From: an uncultured Nesterenkonia sp.
Lineage (GTDB): Bacteria; Actinomycetota; Actinomycetes; Actinomycetales; Micrococcaceae
Direction: 5' to 3'
NCBI GenBank assembly: GCA_947494195.1
Contig: CANLUC010000002.1
Span: 372,001-436,000, forward strand
Length of the DNA: 64,000 nucleotides
The position numbers were made by a program, and so were the translations under genes. Positions 8,919-19,041 of the stretch are shown in pieces (within the stretch, counting starts at the first letter, position 1; each line of letters begins with the position of its first letter). A model generated the notes under the pieces. That model worked only from the letters and a program-made list of their open reading frames with translations. It was not told the origin of the DNA and ran no database searches.

Positions 8919-9092
8919 CGGTTCTAACGCTCACGTGCGCCCCGGCCTCGCCCGGGCCCCCGCCTTCATCTATCGAGCGATTTTAGGGATTCCAGAAGCG
9001 AAATCTGTCGGGATTTTGCCGAAAAGCGCCCAGCAGATGTGCGGGTGTGGAAAACAGGCCGAGCATCGGGTGGCTGTCGGCACACTTGCGTC

Positions 9093-10022
9093 ATGGATGT
9101 GCTCCCACCGCAGCTCACGAGACGAGCCTTCACCGCCGCTGAAGCCTTTCGCGAAGGAATCCCCCGGGAGCGGTTGCGACGCCGGGACATCCTCGCTTTA
9201 GGCTCGGGAGTCCATGTCGCCCGGGCGCTCGCGGAGTGCTTGACTCCCGGGGAAACTCTCGAGATGAAAGCGGAAGCTCTCCTCCGCGATCGGCCAGAGA
9301 TGTGGGTCTCACACACGACGGCCGCTGAAATTCACGGCTTGTGGCTCCCGGACAGGTTCCTGCGGGACGGGCGCTTGCATCTGACTCACCCGGCGAGACC
9401 GGACGTCTGGCCGCGGCGCAAGGGTGTCTGTGGGCACCGGGTCTCATTGCGACCCCAGGATGTCGTGACACGCGGCGCACTGAGAGTCACCACCCCCGCG
9501 CGCACCTGGCTGGACCTGGCGCGCGACTGCACCGTCCGCGACCTGATCATCATCGGCGACCAGCTGGTGCGGCAGCCTTACCCGCGCTTCGAGGGGCGCG
9601 TGGAGCCTCACGCCACCGTCGCCGAGCTTCGACACCTGCTTGAGGAAAGCCCCGGCACACCAGGACGCCGACGCTGCCTCACCGCGTTGCCATGGGTCCG
9701 TGTCGGCGCAGATTCAGTGCAAGAGACGCTTCTCAGGCTTGCGCTGATCCGCGCGGGGTTGCCGGAGCCCGAGCTGCAGGTCCCCGCCCAGCCGGGATTT
9801 CGTTGGTCTCCGCGCGCCGATCTGGGCTACCCGGCGTTGAAGATCGCCATTCAATATGACGGCGAGACCCACTTCACGCCCAACCAGCAGCGCGCTGATC
9901 AGCGTCGCGACAACGTCTTCCTGGCGGAGGGCTGGCGGGTGCTGCGCTTCAACCAGGATGACTCCCGCGAAGGATTCCAGCGCGCGGTGGTACAGGTCCG
10001 TGCGGCGCTGGCTCGTAGGTGA
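9093..10022 (+). CDS. DUF559-type (Vsr-like nuclease fold) protein
   Basis: A 309-residue protein of a group common in Micrococcales. The N-terminal two thirds resemble AbiEi-like or transcription-regulator-like proteins. The C-terminal part, with IQYDGETHF, RDNVFLAEGWRVLRF and a final helix, matches the DUF559 PD-(D/E)XK fold (Asp of YDGE, then the RVLRF strand). The frame is open from 9039; the ATG at 9093 begins the conserved MDVLPPQLTRR. Function is unknown; DNA cleavage is possible but unproved. It converges on the acetyltransferase gene with no room for a separate terminator. Confidence 0.65.
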   Translation: MDVLPPQLTRRAFTAAEAFREGIPRERLRRRDILALGSGVHVARALAECLTPGETLEMKAEALLRDRPEMWVSHTTAAEIHGLWLPDRFLRDGRLHLTHPARPDVWPRRKGVCGHRVSLRPQDVVTRGALRVTTPARTWLDLARDCTVRDLIIIGDQLVRQPYPRFEGRVEPHATVAELRHLLEESPGTPGRRRCLTALPWVRVGADSVQETLLRLALIRAGLPEPELQVPAQPGFRWSPRADLGYPALKIAIQYDGETHFTPNQQRADQRRDNVFLAEGWRVLRFNQDDSREGFQRAVVQVRAALARR

Positions 10023-10538
10023 TCACCCACCCAGGGAGCGCTGCATCAGGATCGTGCTCAGCGTTCGTCCGCGCTTGACGCTGACGTCGGCCAGTCGGCC
10101 CACCTCGGTGAAGCCCAGCCGCTCGTGCAGCGCATAGGAGGCGCCGGTGGACTCATCCTCGGAGAGCACCGCGATGACCTGGCGGTGTCCGGCCTCCTCG
10201 CAGCGAACCAGCAGCTCGCTGAGCAGGGCGCGTCCGATCCCACGTCCCTGAGCTCCCGGGCGCAGATACACCGTGTCCTCCACGGTGTGGCGGTATGCGG
10301 ATTTGCGCCGCCAGTGACCGGCGTAGGCGAAACCCAAGACGACGCCGGCCTCCACAGCGACCAGGAAGGGGTGGCCAGCGGCCCGCTTCTCCTCCAGCTC
10401 GGCGGCCCACTCGGATACTCCCATCGGTTCCTCACTGAAGGTGATCACCGTGTGGTGGGCATAGTGGGTCTGGATCATCACGACCTGCGCGAGGTCACGG
10501 GGCTCGGCGGGTCGAATAGTGAGCGAAGTGTCAGCCAT
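10023..10538 (-). CDS. GNAT-family N-acetyltransferase (phosphinothricin acetyltransferase-like)
   Basis: 171 residues. The acetyl-CoA motif is YLRPGAQGRGIGRALLSELL (Q/RxxGxG/A). N-terminal IRPAEPRDLAQVVMIQTHYAHHTVITFSE and the late SYALHERLGFTEVG match the Bar/Pat/YncA branch that acetylates amino groups of small molecules such as methionine sulfoximine or phosphinothricin. The frame runs far upstream, but the domain starts at MADTSLTIRP, so 10538 is chosen. The substrate is not known. Confidence 0.85.
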   Translation of the reverse strand: MADTSLTIRPAEPRDLAQVVMIQTHYAHHTVITFSEEPMGVSEWAAELEEKRAAGHPFLVAVEAGVVLGFAYAGHWRRKSAYRHTVEDTVYLRPGAQGRGIGRALLSELLVRCEEAGHRQVIAVLSEDESTGASYALHERLGFTEVGRLADVSVKRGRTLSTILMQRSLGG

Positions 10539-10616
10539 ATCTGGAGCATAATCCCGCCGCGGCTCCGGATCGGCGAACCATTCCCGGCGGCGCGCTCGCG
10601 GGCCTAGGGTGCTGAC

Positions 10617-11288
10617 ATGGGTGAAATGGAAAAAGAATGGACGGCTGTAGACGACTACCTCATCGAACACCTGGTGCCGGAGGACGAGGCGCTTGCTGAA
10701 ACTCGGCGCAGCTCCGCAGAGACCGCGACCCCGGGAATCGACGTCACCGCCAATATGGGCGCCTTCCTGGCACTCCTCGTGCAGATCTCCGGGGCCAAGC
10801 GGGTGCTGGAATTCGGCACCCTGGCGGGGTATTCGAGCATCTGGATGGCGCGAGCCATGGACGACGACGGCGCAGTGGTCACCTTGGACATCGATCCGGC
10901 GGCGGCCCAGGTGGCCCGGCGAAACTTCACGGCTGCCGGCGTGGCGGAGCGCGTCCAGGTGCGGGTGGGTCCGGCGCTGGAATCTGCCCAGGCCTTGATC
11001 GCGGAACAGGCAGAGCCCTTCGACCTGGTGTTCATCGACGCGGACAAGGCGAACAACCCGCACTATCTCGAGGCATCGCTGGCGCTGTCGCATCCCGGCA
11101 CCGTCATCGTGATCGACAACGTGGTGCGCGGCGGTGCGGTGGTCGATCAAGACAGCACCGATCCGGATATTCAGGGCATCCGCACGCTGATGAAGCAGAT
11201 CGAGGCCGATGATCGGCTCAGCACCACCGCGCTGCAGACGGTGGGGCTCAAGGGCTGGGACGGGTTCCTTCTCGCGCGGGTGAACTGA
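10617..11288 (+). CDS. SAM-dependent O-methyltransferase (class I, COMT/family 3)
   Basis: 223 residues with a Rossmann methyltransferase core. Motif I is VLEFGTLAGYSSIWMA, followed by the acidic VTLDID strand, FDLVFIDADKANN (metal-binding Asp pair) and the late DNVVRGGAV, all typical of catechol-type cation-dependent O-methyltransferases. An AGGG precedes the ATG. It is followed 24 bp later by the SpoU methylase, so the two may be cotranscribed. The acceptor is unknown. Confidence 0.87.
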   Translation: MGEMEKEWTAVDDYLIEHLVPEDEALAETRRSSAETATPGIDVTANMGAFLALLVQISGAKRVLEFGTLAGYSSIWMARAMDDDGAVVTLDIDPAAAQVARRNFTAAGVAERVQVRVGPALESAQALIAEQAEPFDLVFIDADKANNPHYLEASLALSHPGTVIVIDNVVRGGAVVDQDSTDPDIQGIRTLMKQIEADDRLSTTALQTVGLKGWDGFLLARVN

Positions 11289-11312
11289 CGCAGGTGGGAT
11301 AGCCTCGAAACC

Positions 11313-11960
11313 ATGGAGCAGCAGGGGCAAGCCGACGGCGCAGCGCAGCCCACCGAACGCGAGATCGGTGTGGGCCCGTGGGAGGGTCCCTGGCCCGACG
11401 GTGAGCACTACGACCCGGAGCTGCTGCGCGAGGGGGATCGCCGCAACGTCACCGATGAATTCCGGTACTGGTCCCACGAGGCGATCGTCGCGGACCTCGA
11501 TTCACGCCGCCACGACTTCCACGTGGCGATCGAGAACTGGCAGCACGACTTCAACATCGGCACGGTGGTCCGCACGGCCAATGCGTTCATGGCCAAAGAG
11601 GTGCACATCATCGGGCGCCGGCGCTGGAACCGACGCGGGGCGATGGTCACCGATCGCTACCAGCATGTGCGCCACCACCCAACAGTGGAGGACTTCGTCG
11701 CCTGGGCGGATTCGGAGGGGCTTCCGGTGCTCGGCGTCGACCTGTTTCCCGATTCCAGACCCATTGAGACCTATGAGCTGCCCCAGCGGTGCGTGCTGGT
11801 GTTCGGCCAGGAGGGGCCCGGACTCAGTGAGGACGTTCGGGAGGCCGCACAGGACACGCTCTCCATCGCGCAGTTCGGCTCCACCCGGTCCATCAATGCG
11901 GGCACTGCCGCGGGGATCGCGATGCACGCCTGGATCCGGCAGCACCGCTTCAGCGGCTGA
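11313..11960 (+). CDS. TrmH/SpoU-family RNA methyltransferase
   Basis: 215 residues with the SPOUT knot motifs in order: NIGTVVRTANAF (motif 1, catalytic Arg), LVFGQEGPGLS (motif 2) and GSTRSINAGTAAGIAMHAW (motif 3). These enzymes 2'-O-methylate tRNA or rRNA. There is no N-terminal substrate-binding domain of the RlmB type. The sequence cannot say whether the target is tRNA or rRNA. It is part of the conserved block preceding fbaA in Micrococcaceae. Confidence 0.87.
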   Translation: MEQQGQADGAAQPTEREIGVGPWEGPWPDGEHYDPELLREGDRRNVTDEFRYWSHEAIVADLDSRRHDFHVAIENWQHDFNIGTVVRTANAFMAKEVHIIGRRRWNRRGAMVTDRYQHVRHHPTVEDFVAWADSEGLPVLGVDLFPDSRPIETYELPQRCVLVFGQEGPGLSEDVREAAQDTLSIAQFGSTRSINAGTAAGIAMHAWIRQHRFSG

Positions 11961-11987
11961 GCCCGCGCTGCGACATGCGAGCTGAAG

Positions 11988-12557
11988 CTAGGGCGTCTCT
12001 CCGCGGTCCAGCTTGTCCATGAACCGCGCGATCCTGCGAGCCCGAGTCACCGGGTTTGCTGCGATCATCAGCTGATGCAGCACGTGATATCGACCCTGAC
12101 TGCCCATCGCCTGGAAAGTCGTTTTCGCGGTGGGGGAGTTCTCCAGTGCCGCTGCCATATCCGGCGGCACTTCTGCCCCGGCCTGACCGGCATAGGCCCG
12201 ATCCCACCTGCCGTCGGTCTGGGCACGCTCGATCTCGGCGAAACCTCGTTCCCGCATGCGCCCCGAAGCGATCAACGCCTCCACGTAGCCGACGTTGCGC
12301 TGTGACCAGATCGAGGTCTTGCGCCGCGGGGTGAACCGCTGCAGGAAGGTGCTCTCATCCCGGGACTTCCGCTGCCCGTCGATCCACCCGCTGCAGAGTG
12401 CCTCCTGCAGCGCGTCTGCGTAGCCCAGCGAGGTGGGCGTGGTGATGCCCTTCTTCTCCATCACCAGCCAGACCCCGTCCGAGCTGTCCTCGTGCTGATC
12501 CAGCCAGGCGCGCCAGGCAGCGGCGTCGGGCAGGGTCAGCTCGCGGTGCTCAGTCAC
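11988..12557 (-). CDS. YdeI/OmpD-associated family protein
   Basis: 189 residues. The N-terminal part ELTLPDAAAWRAWLDQH...GVWLVMEKKG and the central DALQEALCSGWIDGQRKS are the family signature, and the end is the helical NPVTRARRIARFMDKLDRGE. Members are small soluble proteins linked loosely to bacteriocin or stress tolerance; the biochemical role is unknown. The GTG at 12557 overlaps the stop of the upstream HAD gene by 8 bp, so it is translationally coupled. A further upstream start would run through the HAD gene and is rejected. Confidence 0.8.
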   Translation of the reverse strand: MTEHRELTLPDAAAWRAWLDQHEDSSDGVWLVMEKKGITTPTSLGYADALQEALCSGWIDGQRKSRDESTFLQRFTPRRKTSIWSQRNVGYVEALIASGRMRERGFAEIERAQTDGRWDRAYAGQAGAEVPPDMAAALENSPTAKTTFQAMGSQGRYHVLHQLMIAANPVTRARRIARFMDKLDRGETP

Positions 12558-13425
12558 CGCGGCCCGCCCGGGTCCGTGCCGGGTCGGCGGCCCAGCGCGC
12601 GAGGAACTCGGCGCCGGCCTCATCGTGGATGGCGCCGGTGGAGGAGGTGAGCACCTCGTACTCGGTCTCCGGGATGCCGTCCTTGGGACGCACATCTACG
12701 TGGCTGACCGGGAGCCCGCGCTCGTGCAGCCAGGTGGCCATGGCGTAGTCGCTGCGCGAGTCACCCATGGTGAACCAGGTCTCGGCGGTGATGCCGCGTG
12801 CCTCGAGCAGGCTCAGGCTGCGGCGGGCACCGAGGTCCTTGCCCAGCCCTTCGTGCTCCACATCGGTGGAGATGATGGTGGGGTCGATGCGCACATGCTC
12901 CAGCGCATGCTTCTTGAGCAGATCAGGGATCGCGGCGTCGAAGTCTTTCTGGGCTTGAAGGTAGTCCTCGTTCTCCACCTCGGTGGACTGCTCCACGGAG
13001 ACCATGGCTCTCTTGGTCTCGTCGAAGAACATGTGCTCGCTGAAGCGCTCCGCCACGAGGTCACGAACGTCGTCGAACAGCTTCGCGGGGAGTTTGAGCT
13101 CCTCGTCGACATTGATCTCGCCGAGCCCTTCCGGGGTCACCTCCGCCCAGACGGCCCCCTTCTCGCTCACCGTGAAGACCGGGGTGCCCGGGAGCAGCCC
13201 CGCCGCGCGCATAGGAGGGACCACCTGCTTGGCGATGAAATCATCGGAGCGCCCGGTGTTGAAGATGACCGGAATGCCCTGATTGGCCATCACGGTCAGA
13301 TCCCGCGCGATGGACTCGATGGCGACGCTCCGGGTCACCGGGGAGGCGATGGGCCCGTCCACGTCGAGCAGGAGTCCGAAGGGCGGGGTGGGGTTGAAGA
13401 CGGCGGTCTCAGCAGAAGAAGTCAC
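12550..13425 (-). CDS. HAD-superfamily hydrolase
   Basis: 291 residues. Motif I is LLLDVDGPIASP (DxDG nucleophile), motif II is FNTGRSD, and motif IV is FTMGDSRSDYAMA (GDSxxD). The long cap between them places it with the Cof or trehalose-6-phosphate phosphatase-like class II HADs. It probably dephosphorylates a small metabolite; the substrate is not inferable. It overlaps the YdeI-like gene and forms an operon with it. Confidence 0.82.
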   Translation of the reverse strand: MTSSAETAVFNPTPPFGLLLDVDGPIASPVTRSVAIESIARDLTVMANQGIPVIFNTGRSDDFIAKQVVPPMRAAGLLPGTPVFTVSEKGAVWAEVTPEGLGEINVDEELKLPAKLFDDVRDLVAERFSEHMFFDETKRAMVSVEQSTEVENEDYLQAQKDFDAAIPDLLKKHALEHVRIDPTIISTDVEHEGLGKDLGARRSLSLLEARGITAETWFTMGDSRSDYAMATWLHERGLPVSHVDVRPKDGIPETEYEVLTSSTGAIHDEAGAEFLARWAADPARTRAGRGD

Positions 13426-13506
13426 CTATCCATTATCCTGTACAGGTCGACGTCGCGCGTCCGGTTTCTCGGAAAGTTCTGGTTCGCGTGGCAGAGGGCA
13501 AAGTCC

Positions 13507-13579
13507 GGGGCTATAGCTCAGCTGGTAGAGCGCGTCGTTCGCATCGACGAGGTCAGGGGTTCGACTCCCCTTAGCTCCA
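13507..13579 (+). tRNA. tRNA-Ala (CGC)
   Basis: The acceptor GGGGCTA pairs with TAGCTCC through one wobble pair; discriminator A13579. The D arm is GCTC...GAGC. The anticodon stem CGTCG/CGACG encloses loop TTCGCAT, giving anticodon CGC (reads GCG). The T arm is AGGGG TTCGACT CCCCT. CCA is not encoded. Confidence 0.93.
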
Positions 13580-13674
13580 CTCTTCATCCCTGTATGCACC
13601 CGGGATTGGCCAGCCATCTGAGCTTTGCCTCCCGCTGCGACGAATGTGCACTAAAGTTTCAAAATACTCTTCAA

Positions 13675-13696
13675 ATTTGCACTTCTTTGTGCAAAT
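13675..13696. other. AT-rich hairpin downstream of tRNA-Ala
   Basis: ATTTGCAC-TTCTTT-GTGCAAAT is an 8-bp perfect stem in a stretch clearly poorer in GC than the surroundings (about 13650-13700). It may be a terminator-like element or an operator for the DUF3892 gene that starts 52 bp later. Confidence 0.35.
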
Positions 13697-13748
13697 ATGT
13701 CTCTGATGGAGTGGCCAGTCTGGTCTCTCCCACGAGGTGGAGTGACAC

Positions 13749-14030
13749 GTGGCAGTAGAGATCACGCATGTTCGGTACGGCACGACTTCGAGAACAGAGT
13801 CAGAGATTGTTGCCTACCAGTGGCGCAACCCAGATGACGGACATTCCGGTTCCAGCAATAAGCTCATCATGGTTGATTGGGTGGAGAACAAGCGGGGAAC
13901 CGCTTATGTGCAGGCTGGGGGCATGAGGGCCAGCGTCGCTGTGGTGCGCCCGGATCGGGGTCAGCCATATCTCCGGACGCGCGCAGATCGGGTGTGGACG
14001 AACAATCTGCTTCAGCTTCCCGAGTTCTAG
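13749..14030 (+). CDS. DUF3892 small protein
   Basis: 93 residues with the DUF3892 layout: an ITHVRYG start, an EIVAYQWRN strand, and a second half with TAYVQ and LRTRAD. The family is of unknown function and is often found in accessory DNA. The start is GTG, with GGAG eight bases upstream. It sits alone between tRNA-Ala and pyc in DNA of lower GC content, a possible sign of insertion next to the tRNA. No integrase is present. Confidence 0.7.
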   Translation: MAVEITHVRYGTTSRTESEIVAYQWRNPDDGHSGSSNKLIMVDWVENKRGTAYVQAGGMRASVAVVRPDRGQPYLRTRADRVWTNNLLQLPEF

Positions 14031-14273
14031 ATCGGCCACAGCAACACCTTGACCGCTTGACGTTGTGCGACTTCCCATAATTCACGGCCATTCAGGATAG
14101 ATTTCAGTTCAGGTTTTTTGCGCGGCTCGCAAGAATATTGTCGAAGCTCTGGGCCTTGCTCAGTGGTGGATTGTTGAAGCGCACCCCTCCTCCCGAAACT
14201 TTGCACCCGGTAGGATCGCCCCAACGCCGCCACAATGAGGTGGCGGCGCCATGAGTTGAGGGAGACCGCAGTT

Positions 14274-17200
14274 ATGTTCTCGAAGATCCTGGTCGCCAAC
14301 CGCGGGGAGATCGCCATCCGCGCGTTCCGCGCCGGCGTCGAACTCGGCGCCCGCACCGTCGCCGTCTACCCGCATGAAGACCGGAACTCCTTCCACCGCC
14401 AGAAAGCTGACGAGGCCTACCGGATCGGCGAAGAGGGCCACGCCGTCCGCGCCTACCTGGATGTAGAGGAGATCATCCGCGTCGCCAAGGACGCCGGCGT
14501 GGATGCCATCTACCCTGGCTACGGCTTCCTCTCCGAGAACCCGGATCTCGCCCGCGCTGCCGAAGCCGCCGGCATCACCTTCATTGGACCGCCCGCCGAT
14601 GTGCTGGAATCCACCGGGGACAAGGTCAAGGCCCTGCGCGCCGCGAAGAAGGCAGGCGTGCCCGTCCTGCAGAGCTCCGAACCCTCCAAGGACACCGAGG
14701 AACTCACCACAGCTGCCGAGGAGATCGGCTTCCCGATCTTCGTCAAAGCAGTGGCCGGCGGCGGAGGCCGCGGGATGCGCCGCGTGGACAAGCGCGAGGA
14801 CCTCGCCGAATCCCTGCGTTCGGCCATGCATGAGGCCGAGACCGCCTTCGGCAACCCCACCGTCTTCCTCGAACAGGCCGTACTGCGCCCCCGCCACATC
14901 GAGGTCCAGATCCTCGCCGACGGTGAAGGCAACGTGGTCCACCTCTTCGAGCGCGACTGCTCCCTGCAGCGCCGCTACCAGAAGGTCGTCGAGATCGCCC
15001 CGGCCCCGCACCTGGACGAGGACATCCGCCAGGCGCTGCACCGGGACGCCGTCGCCTTCGCCAAAGCCATGAACTACCGCAACGCCGGCACCGTCGAGTT
15101 CCTCGTGGACACCGTCGGGGAGCGCGCCGGGCAGCACGTGTTCATCGAGATGAACCCTCGCATCCAGGTGGAGCACACCGTCACCGAAGAGATCACGGAC
15201 ATTGACCTGGTCTCCGCGCAGATGCGCATCGCCGCAGGTGAGACCCTCGAAGACCTCGACATCCGCCAAGAGGACCTGCGCGTCCGCGGTTCCGCCATGC
15301 AGTGCCGCATCACCACCGAGGACCCGGCCAACGAGTTCCGGCCGGACATCGGCACGGTCACGGTCTACCGCTCCGCCGGCGGCTCCGGGATCCGGCTCGA
15401 CGGCGGCACCGTCTACACCGGGGCTGAGATCAGCCCGCACTTCGATTCCATGCTGGTCAAGCTCACCGCACGCGGCCGCAACCACCAGACCGCCATCGCC
15501 AGGGCCCGCCGCGCGCTTTCCGAGTTCCGCATCCGCGGGGTCGCCACCAACATCCCCTTCCTGCTCAACGTGCTGGACTCCAAGGAGTTCCTCGCCGGGG
15601 ACGTGGCCACCGATTTCATCGACGCCCACCCCGAGCTGGCCAAGATCAACCGCTCCCTGGACCGCGGTTCCAAGGCCCTGCAGTACCTCGCGGACATCAC
15701 GGTGAACCAGCCGCACGGGCCCCGCGTTGAAGGCATCGACCCGCGGGACAAGCTCCCGCACTTTCCCGGAGACAAGCGCGACGAGCCCGACCGAAGCCCT
15801 TTCGACGGCCCCTCGGATCACCCCAAGCCCGACGGCTGGCGCCAGGTCCTCCAAGCCGAGGGCCCGGAAGGTTTCGCCCGCAAACTCCGCGAACAGACCG
15901 CGCTGGCAGTCACCGACACCACCTTCCGGGACGCCCACCAGTCACTGCTCGCCACCCGCGTACGCACCCGCGACCTGCTCGCGGCCGCGCCCGCCGTCGC
16001 GCATGTGACTCCAGGGCTGCTTTCGGTGGAGGCCTGGGGCGGCGCCACCTACGACGTCGCCCTGAGGTTCCTCTCCGAGGACCCCTGGGATCGGCTGCGG
16101 CTGCTGCGCGCCGAGCTGCCCAACATCCCGATCCAGATGCTGCTGCGCGGTCGCAACACGGTGGGCTACACCCCGTACCCGCTGGAGGTCACCGACGCCT
16201 TCGTGGCCGAGGCCGCGGCCACCGGGGTGGACATCTTCCGGATCTTCGACGCGCTCAATGACGTCAACCAGATCGTCCCGGCGATCGAGGCGGTCCGCAA
16301 GACCGGTACGGCCGTGGCCGAGGCCGCCCTCTGCTACACCGGGGACCTCAACAACCCCGCCGAGGACCTCTACACCCTGGACTACTATCTGGGCCTGGCA
16401 CAGCAGATGGTCGACGCCGGCGCGCACATCCTCGCGATCAAGGACATGGCCGGACTCCTTCGTCCCGCCGCAGCGAAAACCCTGGTCACTGCCCTGCGCG
16501 ACCGCTTCGATCTCCCCGTACATCTGCACACCCACGACACCGCCGGCGGGCAGCTGGCCACCCTGCTGGCCGCCGCCGAGGCGGGAGTGGACGCCGTCGA
16601 CGTCGCCGTGGCTTCCATGGCAGCGACCACCTCCCAGCCGCCGGCCTCTGCCCTCGTGGCAGCGCTGGAGCACACCGAGCGTGATACCGGACTGGGCCTG
16701 GAGGCTGTGGCCTCCATGGAACCGTACTGGGAGGCCGTGCGCTCGATCTACACGCCGTTCGAGTCCGGGCTGCCGAGCCCGACTGGCCGGGTGTACCGGC
16801 ATGAGATCCCGGGAGGTCAGCTCTCGAACCTGCGTCAGCAGGCCATCGCACTGGGTCTGGGGGAGCGGTTCGAAGCGATCGAGGACATGTACCACGCCGC
16901 CGACACCATGCTGGGCCGGCTGGTGAAGGTCACGCCGTCGTCGAAGGTGGTCGGGGACCTCGCCCTGCAGCTGGTCGGCATGGATGTGGACCCCAAGGAG
17001 TTTGAGGCTGACCCGCAGAGGTTCGATCTGCCGGATTCGGTGATCCAGTTCCTTGCCGGACAGCTCGGGGACCCGCCAGGTGGCTGGCCCGAGCCGTTCC
17101 GGTCCAAGGCGCTGGAGGGCCGGACGGTCAAGCCCATCGCCGAGGAGCTTTCCGGAGAGGACTCCGCTGTGCTGGCTTCCGAGGATCCCGCCGAGCGGCG

Positions 17201-17729
17201 CCGCACGCTTAACCGGCTGCTCTTCCCCGGCCCGACCAAGGACTTCGAGGCCGCCCGCGACAAGTACGGCGACGTCCAGGTGCTGCATACCCGCGACTTC
17301 CTCTACGGTCTGCGCACCGGCTACGAGCACGTCATCTCCCTCGGCAAAGGCGTGCGGCTGCTCGTCACCCTGCAGACCGTCTCAGAACCTGACCCGAAGG
17401 GTGTCAGGACCGTCATGTGCACACTCAATGGCCAGGCGCGTCAGGTCGGTGCCCGCGATGACTCCGTGGAAGCCTCCGTTGCCGTCGCGGAGAAGGCCGA
17501 CAGCTCGAATAAGGGTCATGTGGCAGCTCCCTTCGCCGGAGCGGTCTCACTCACCGTGGAGCAGGGCGACACCGTGGAGGCCGGGCAGAACGTGGCCACC
17601 ATCGAGGCGATGAAGATGGAGGCCGGGATCACTGCCCCGGTAGGCGGCACAGTCTCCCGCGTGGTGCTCACCGGCGTGCAACAGGTGGACGGGGGAGACC
17701 TGCTGCTCGTCGTCGAACCGGCAGAGTGA
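14274..17729 (+). CDS. pyc: Pyruvate carboxylase
   Basis: 1151 residues, the normal length for the single-chain enzyme that carboxylates pyruvate to oxaloacetate. Residues 1-450 are the biotin carboxylase domain (KILVANRGEIAIRAFRA, AVAGGGGRGMR ATP-grasp loop, FIEMNPRIQVEHTVTE). About 540-830 is the HMGL-like carboxyltransferase (TDTTFRDAHQSLLATR, metal-binding HLHTHD). The end carries the biotinyl domain with EAMKME; Lys1114 is the biotin site. The frame opens at 14235, but GGGAGA precedes the ATG at 14274. It is monocistronic. Confidence 0.97.
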   Translation: MFSKILVANRGEIAIRAFRAGVELGARTVAVYPHEDRNSFHRQKADEAYRIGEEGHAVRAYLDVEEIIRVAKDAGVDAIYPGYGFLSENPDLARAAEAAGITFIGPPADVLESTGDKVKALRAAKKAGVPVLQSSEPSKDTEELTTAAEEIGFPIFVKAVAGGGGRGMRRVDKREDLAESLRSAMHEAETAFGNPTVFLEQAVLRPRHIEVQILADGEGNVVHLFERDCSLQRRYQKVVEIAPAPHLDEDIRQALHRDAVAFAKAMNYRNAGTVEFLVDTVGERAGQHVFIEMNPRIQVEHTVTEEITDIDLVSAQMRIAAGETLEDLDIRQEDLRVRGSAMQCRITTEDPANEFRPDIGTVTVYRSAGGSGIRLDGGTVYTGAEISPHFDSMLVKLTARGRNHQTAIARARRALSEFRIRGVATNIPFLLNVLDSKEFLAGDVATDFIDAHPELAKINRSLDRGSKALQYLADITVNQPHGPRVEGIDPRDKLPHFPGDKRDEPDRSPFDGPSDHPKPDGWRQVLQAEGPEGFARKLREQTALAVTDTTFRDAHQSLLATRVRTRDLLAAAPAVAHVTPGLLSVEAWGGATYDVALRFLSEDPWDRLRLLRAELPNIPIQMLLRGRNTVGYTPYPLEVTDAFVAEAAATGVDIFRIFDALNDVNQIVPAIEAVRKTGTAVAEAALCYTGDLNNPAEDLYTLDYYLGLAQQMVDAGAHILAIKDMAGLLRPAAAKTLVTALRDRFDLPVHLHTHDTAGGQLATLLAAAEAGVDAVDVAVASMAATTSQPPASALVAALEHTERDTGLGLEAVASMEPYWEAVRSIYTPFESGLPSPTGRVYRHEIPGGQLSNLRQQAIALGLGERFEAIEDMYHAADTMLGRLVKVTPSSKVVGDLALQLVGMDVDPKEFEADPQRFDLPDSVIQFLAGQLGDPPGGWPEPFRSKALEGRTVKPIAEELSGEDSAVLASEDPAERRRTLNRLLFPGPTKDFEAARDKYGDVQVLHTRDFLYGLRTGYEHVISLGKGVRLLVTLQTVSEPDPKGVRTVMCTLNGQARQVGARDDSVEASVAVAEKADSSNKGHVAAPFAGAVSLTVEQGDTVEAGQNVATIEAMKMEAGITAPVGGTVSRVVLTGVQQVDGGDLLLVVEPAE

Positions 17730-17828
17730 AGCTTTCGCCCCCTGTCACAGAAACCCATCACCGATAGGATGGCGGCAGTGCACCGAAGACGCTGCCGTCT
17801 TTGACTCAACGCAAAAAGGAGCTCACAC

Positions 17829-18851
<1,023 letters not shown>

Positions 18852-18880
18852 GTCCCTTGGCTCAGTTCTAGAAGCTGACC

Positions 18881-18930
18881 GACGACGGCGGCCGCACCCT
18901 TTCTCGCGAGGGGGAGCGGCCGCCGTCGTC
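18881..18930. terminator. Terminator downstream of fbaA
   Basis: The 15-bp arms GACGACGGCGGCCGC (18881-18895) and its exact complement (18916-18930) enclose a 20-base loop. There is no U-tract. It lies 29 bp after the fbaA stop. Confidence 0.75.
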
Positions 18931-18968
18931 GTCTGGTCGGAACCGCTCCCCGGTCATCCCGCCCCGCG

Positions 18969-19041
18969 GAAAAAATCGTAGAGCTCTAGCAAGTCGTATC
19001 GCTAGAGCACTACGAAAAGTCGACAGCTCTACGATTTTTTC
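18969..19041. repeat. 73-bp palindromic dispersed repeat, copy A
   Basis: The ends are a perfect 17-bp inverted repeat (GAAAAAATCGTAGAGCT at 18969-18985 and its complement at 19025-19041). Inside is a second 8-bp dyad GCTCTAGC/GCTAGAGC. Read in reverse complement it matches copy B at 20767-20839 at 61 of 73 positions without gaps. It supplies the last codons and TAG stop of the small membrane gene. Confidence 0.85.

Noticed and set aside
10539-11477. Long N-terminal extension of the GNAT acetyltransferase frame
   Set aside because: It runs antisense through two plus-strand methyltransferase genes with good motifs; the acetyltransferase domain starts at 10538.
14160-15938. 592-residue minus-strand ORF inside pyc
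   Set aside because: It is the reverse shadow of a certain pyruvate carboxylase in GC-rich DNA; low-complexity Gly/Val/Asp/Leu content, no motif and no ribosome site.
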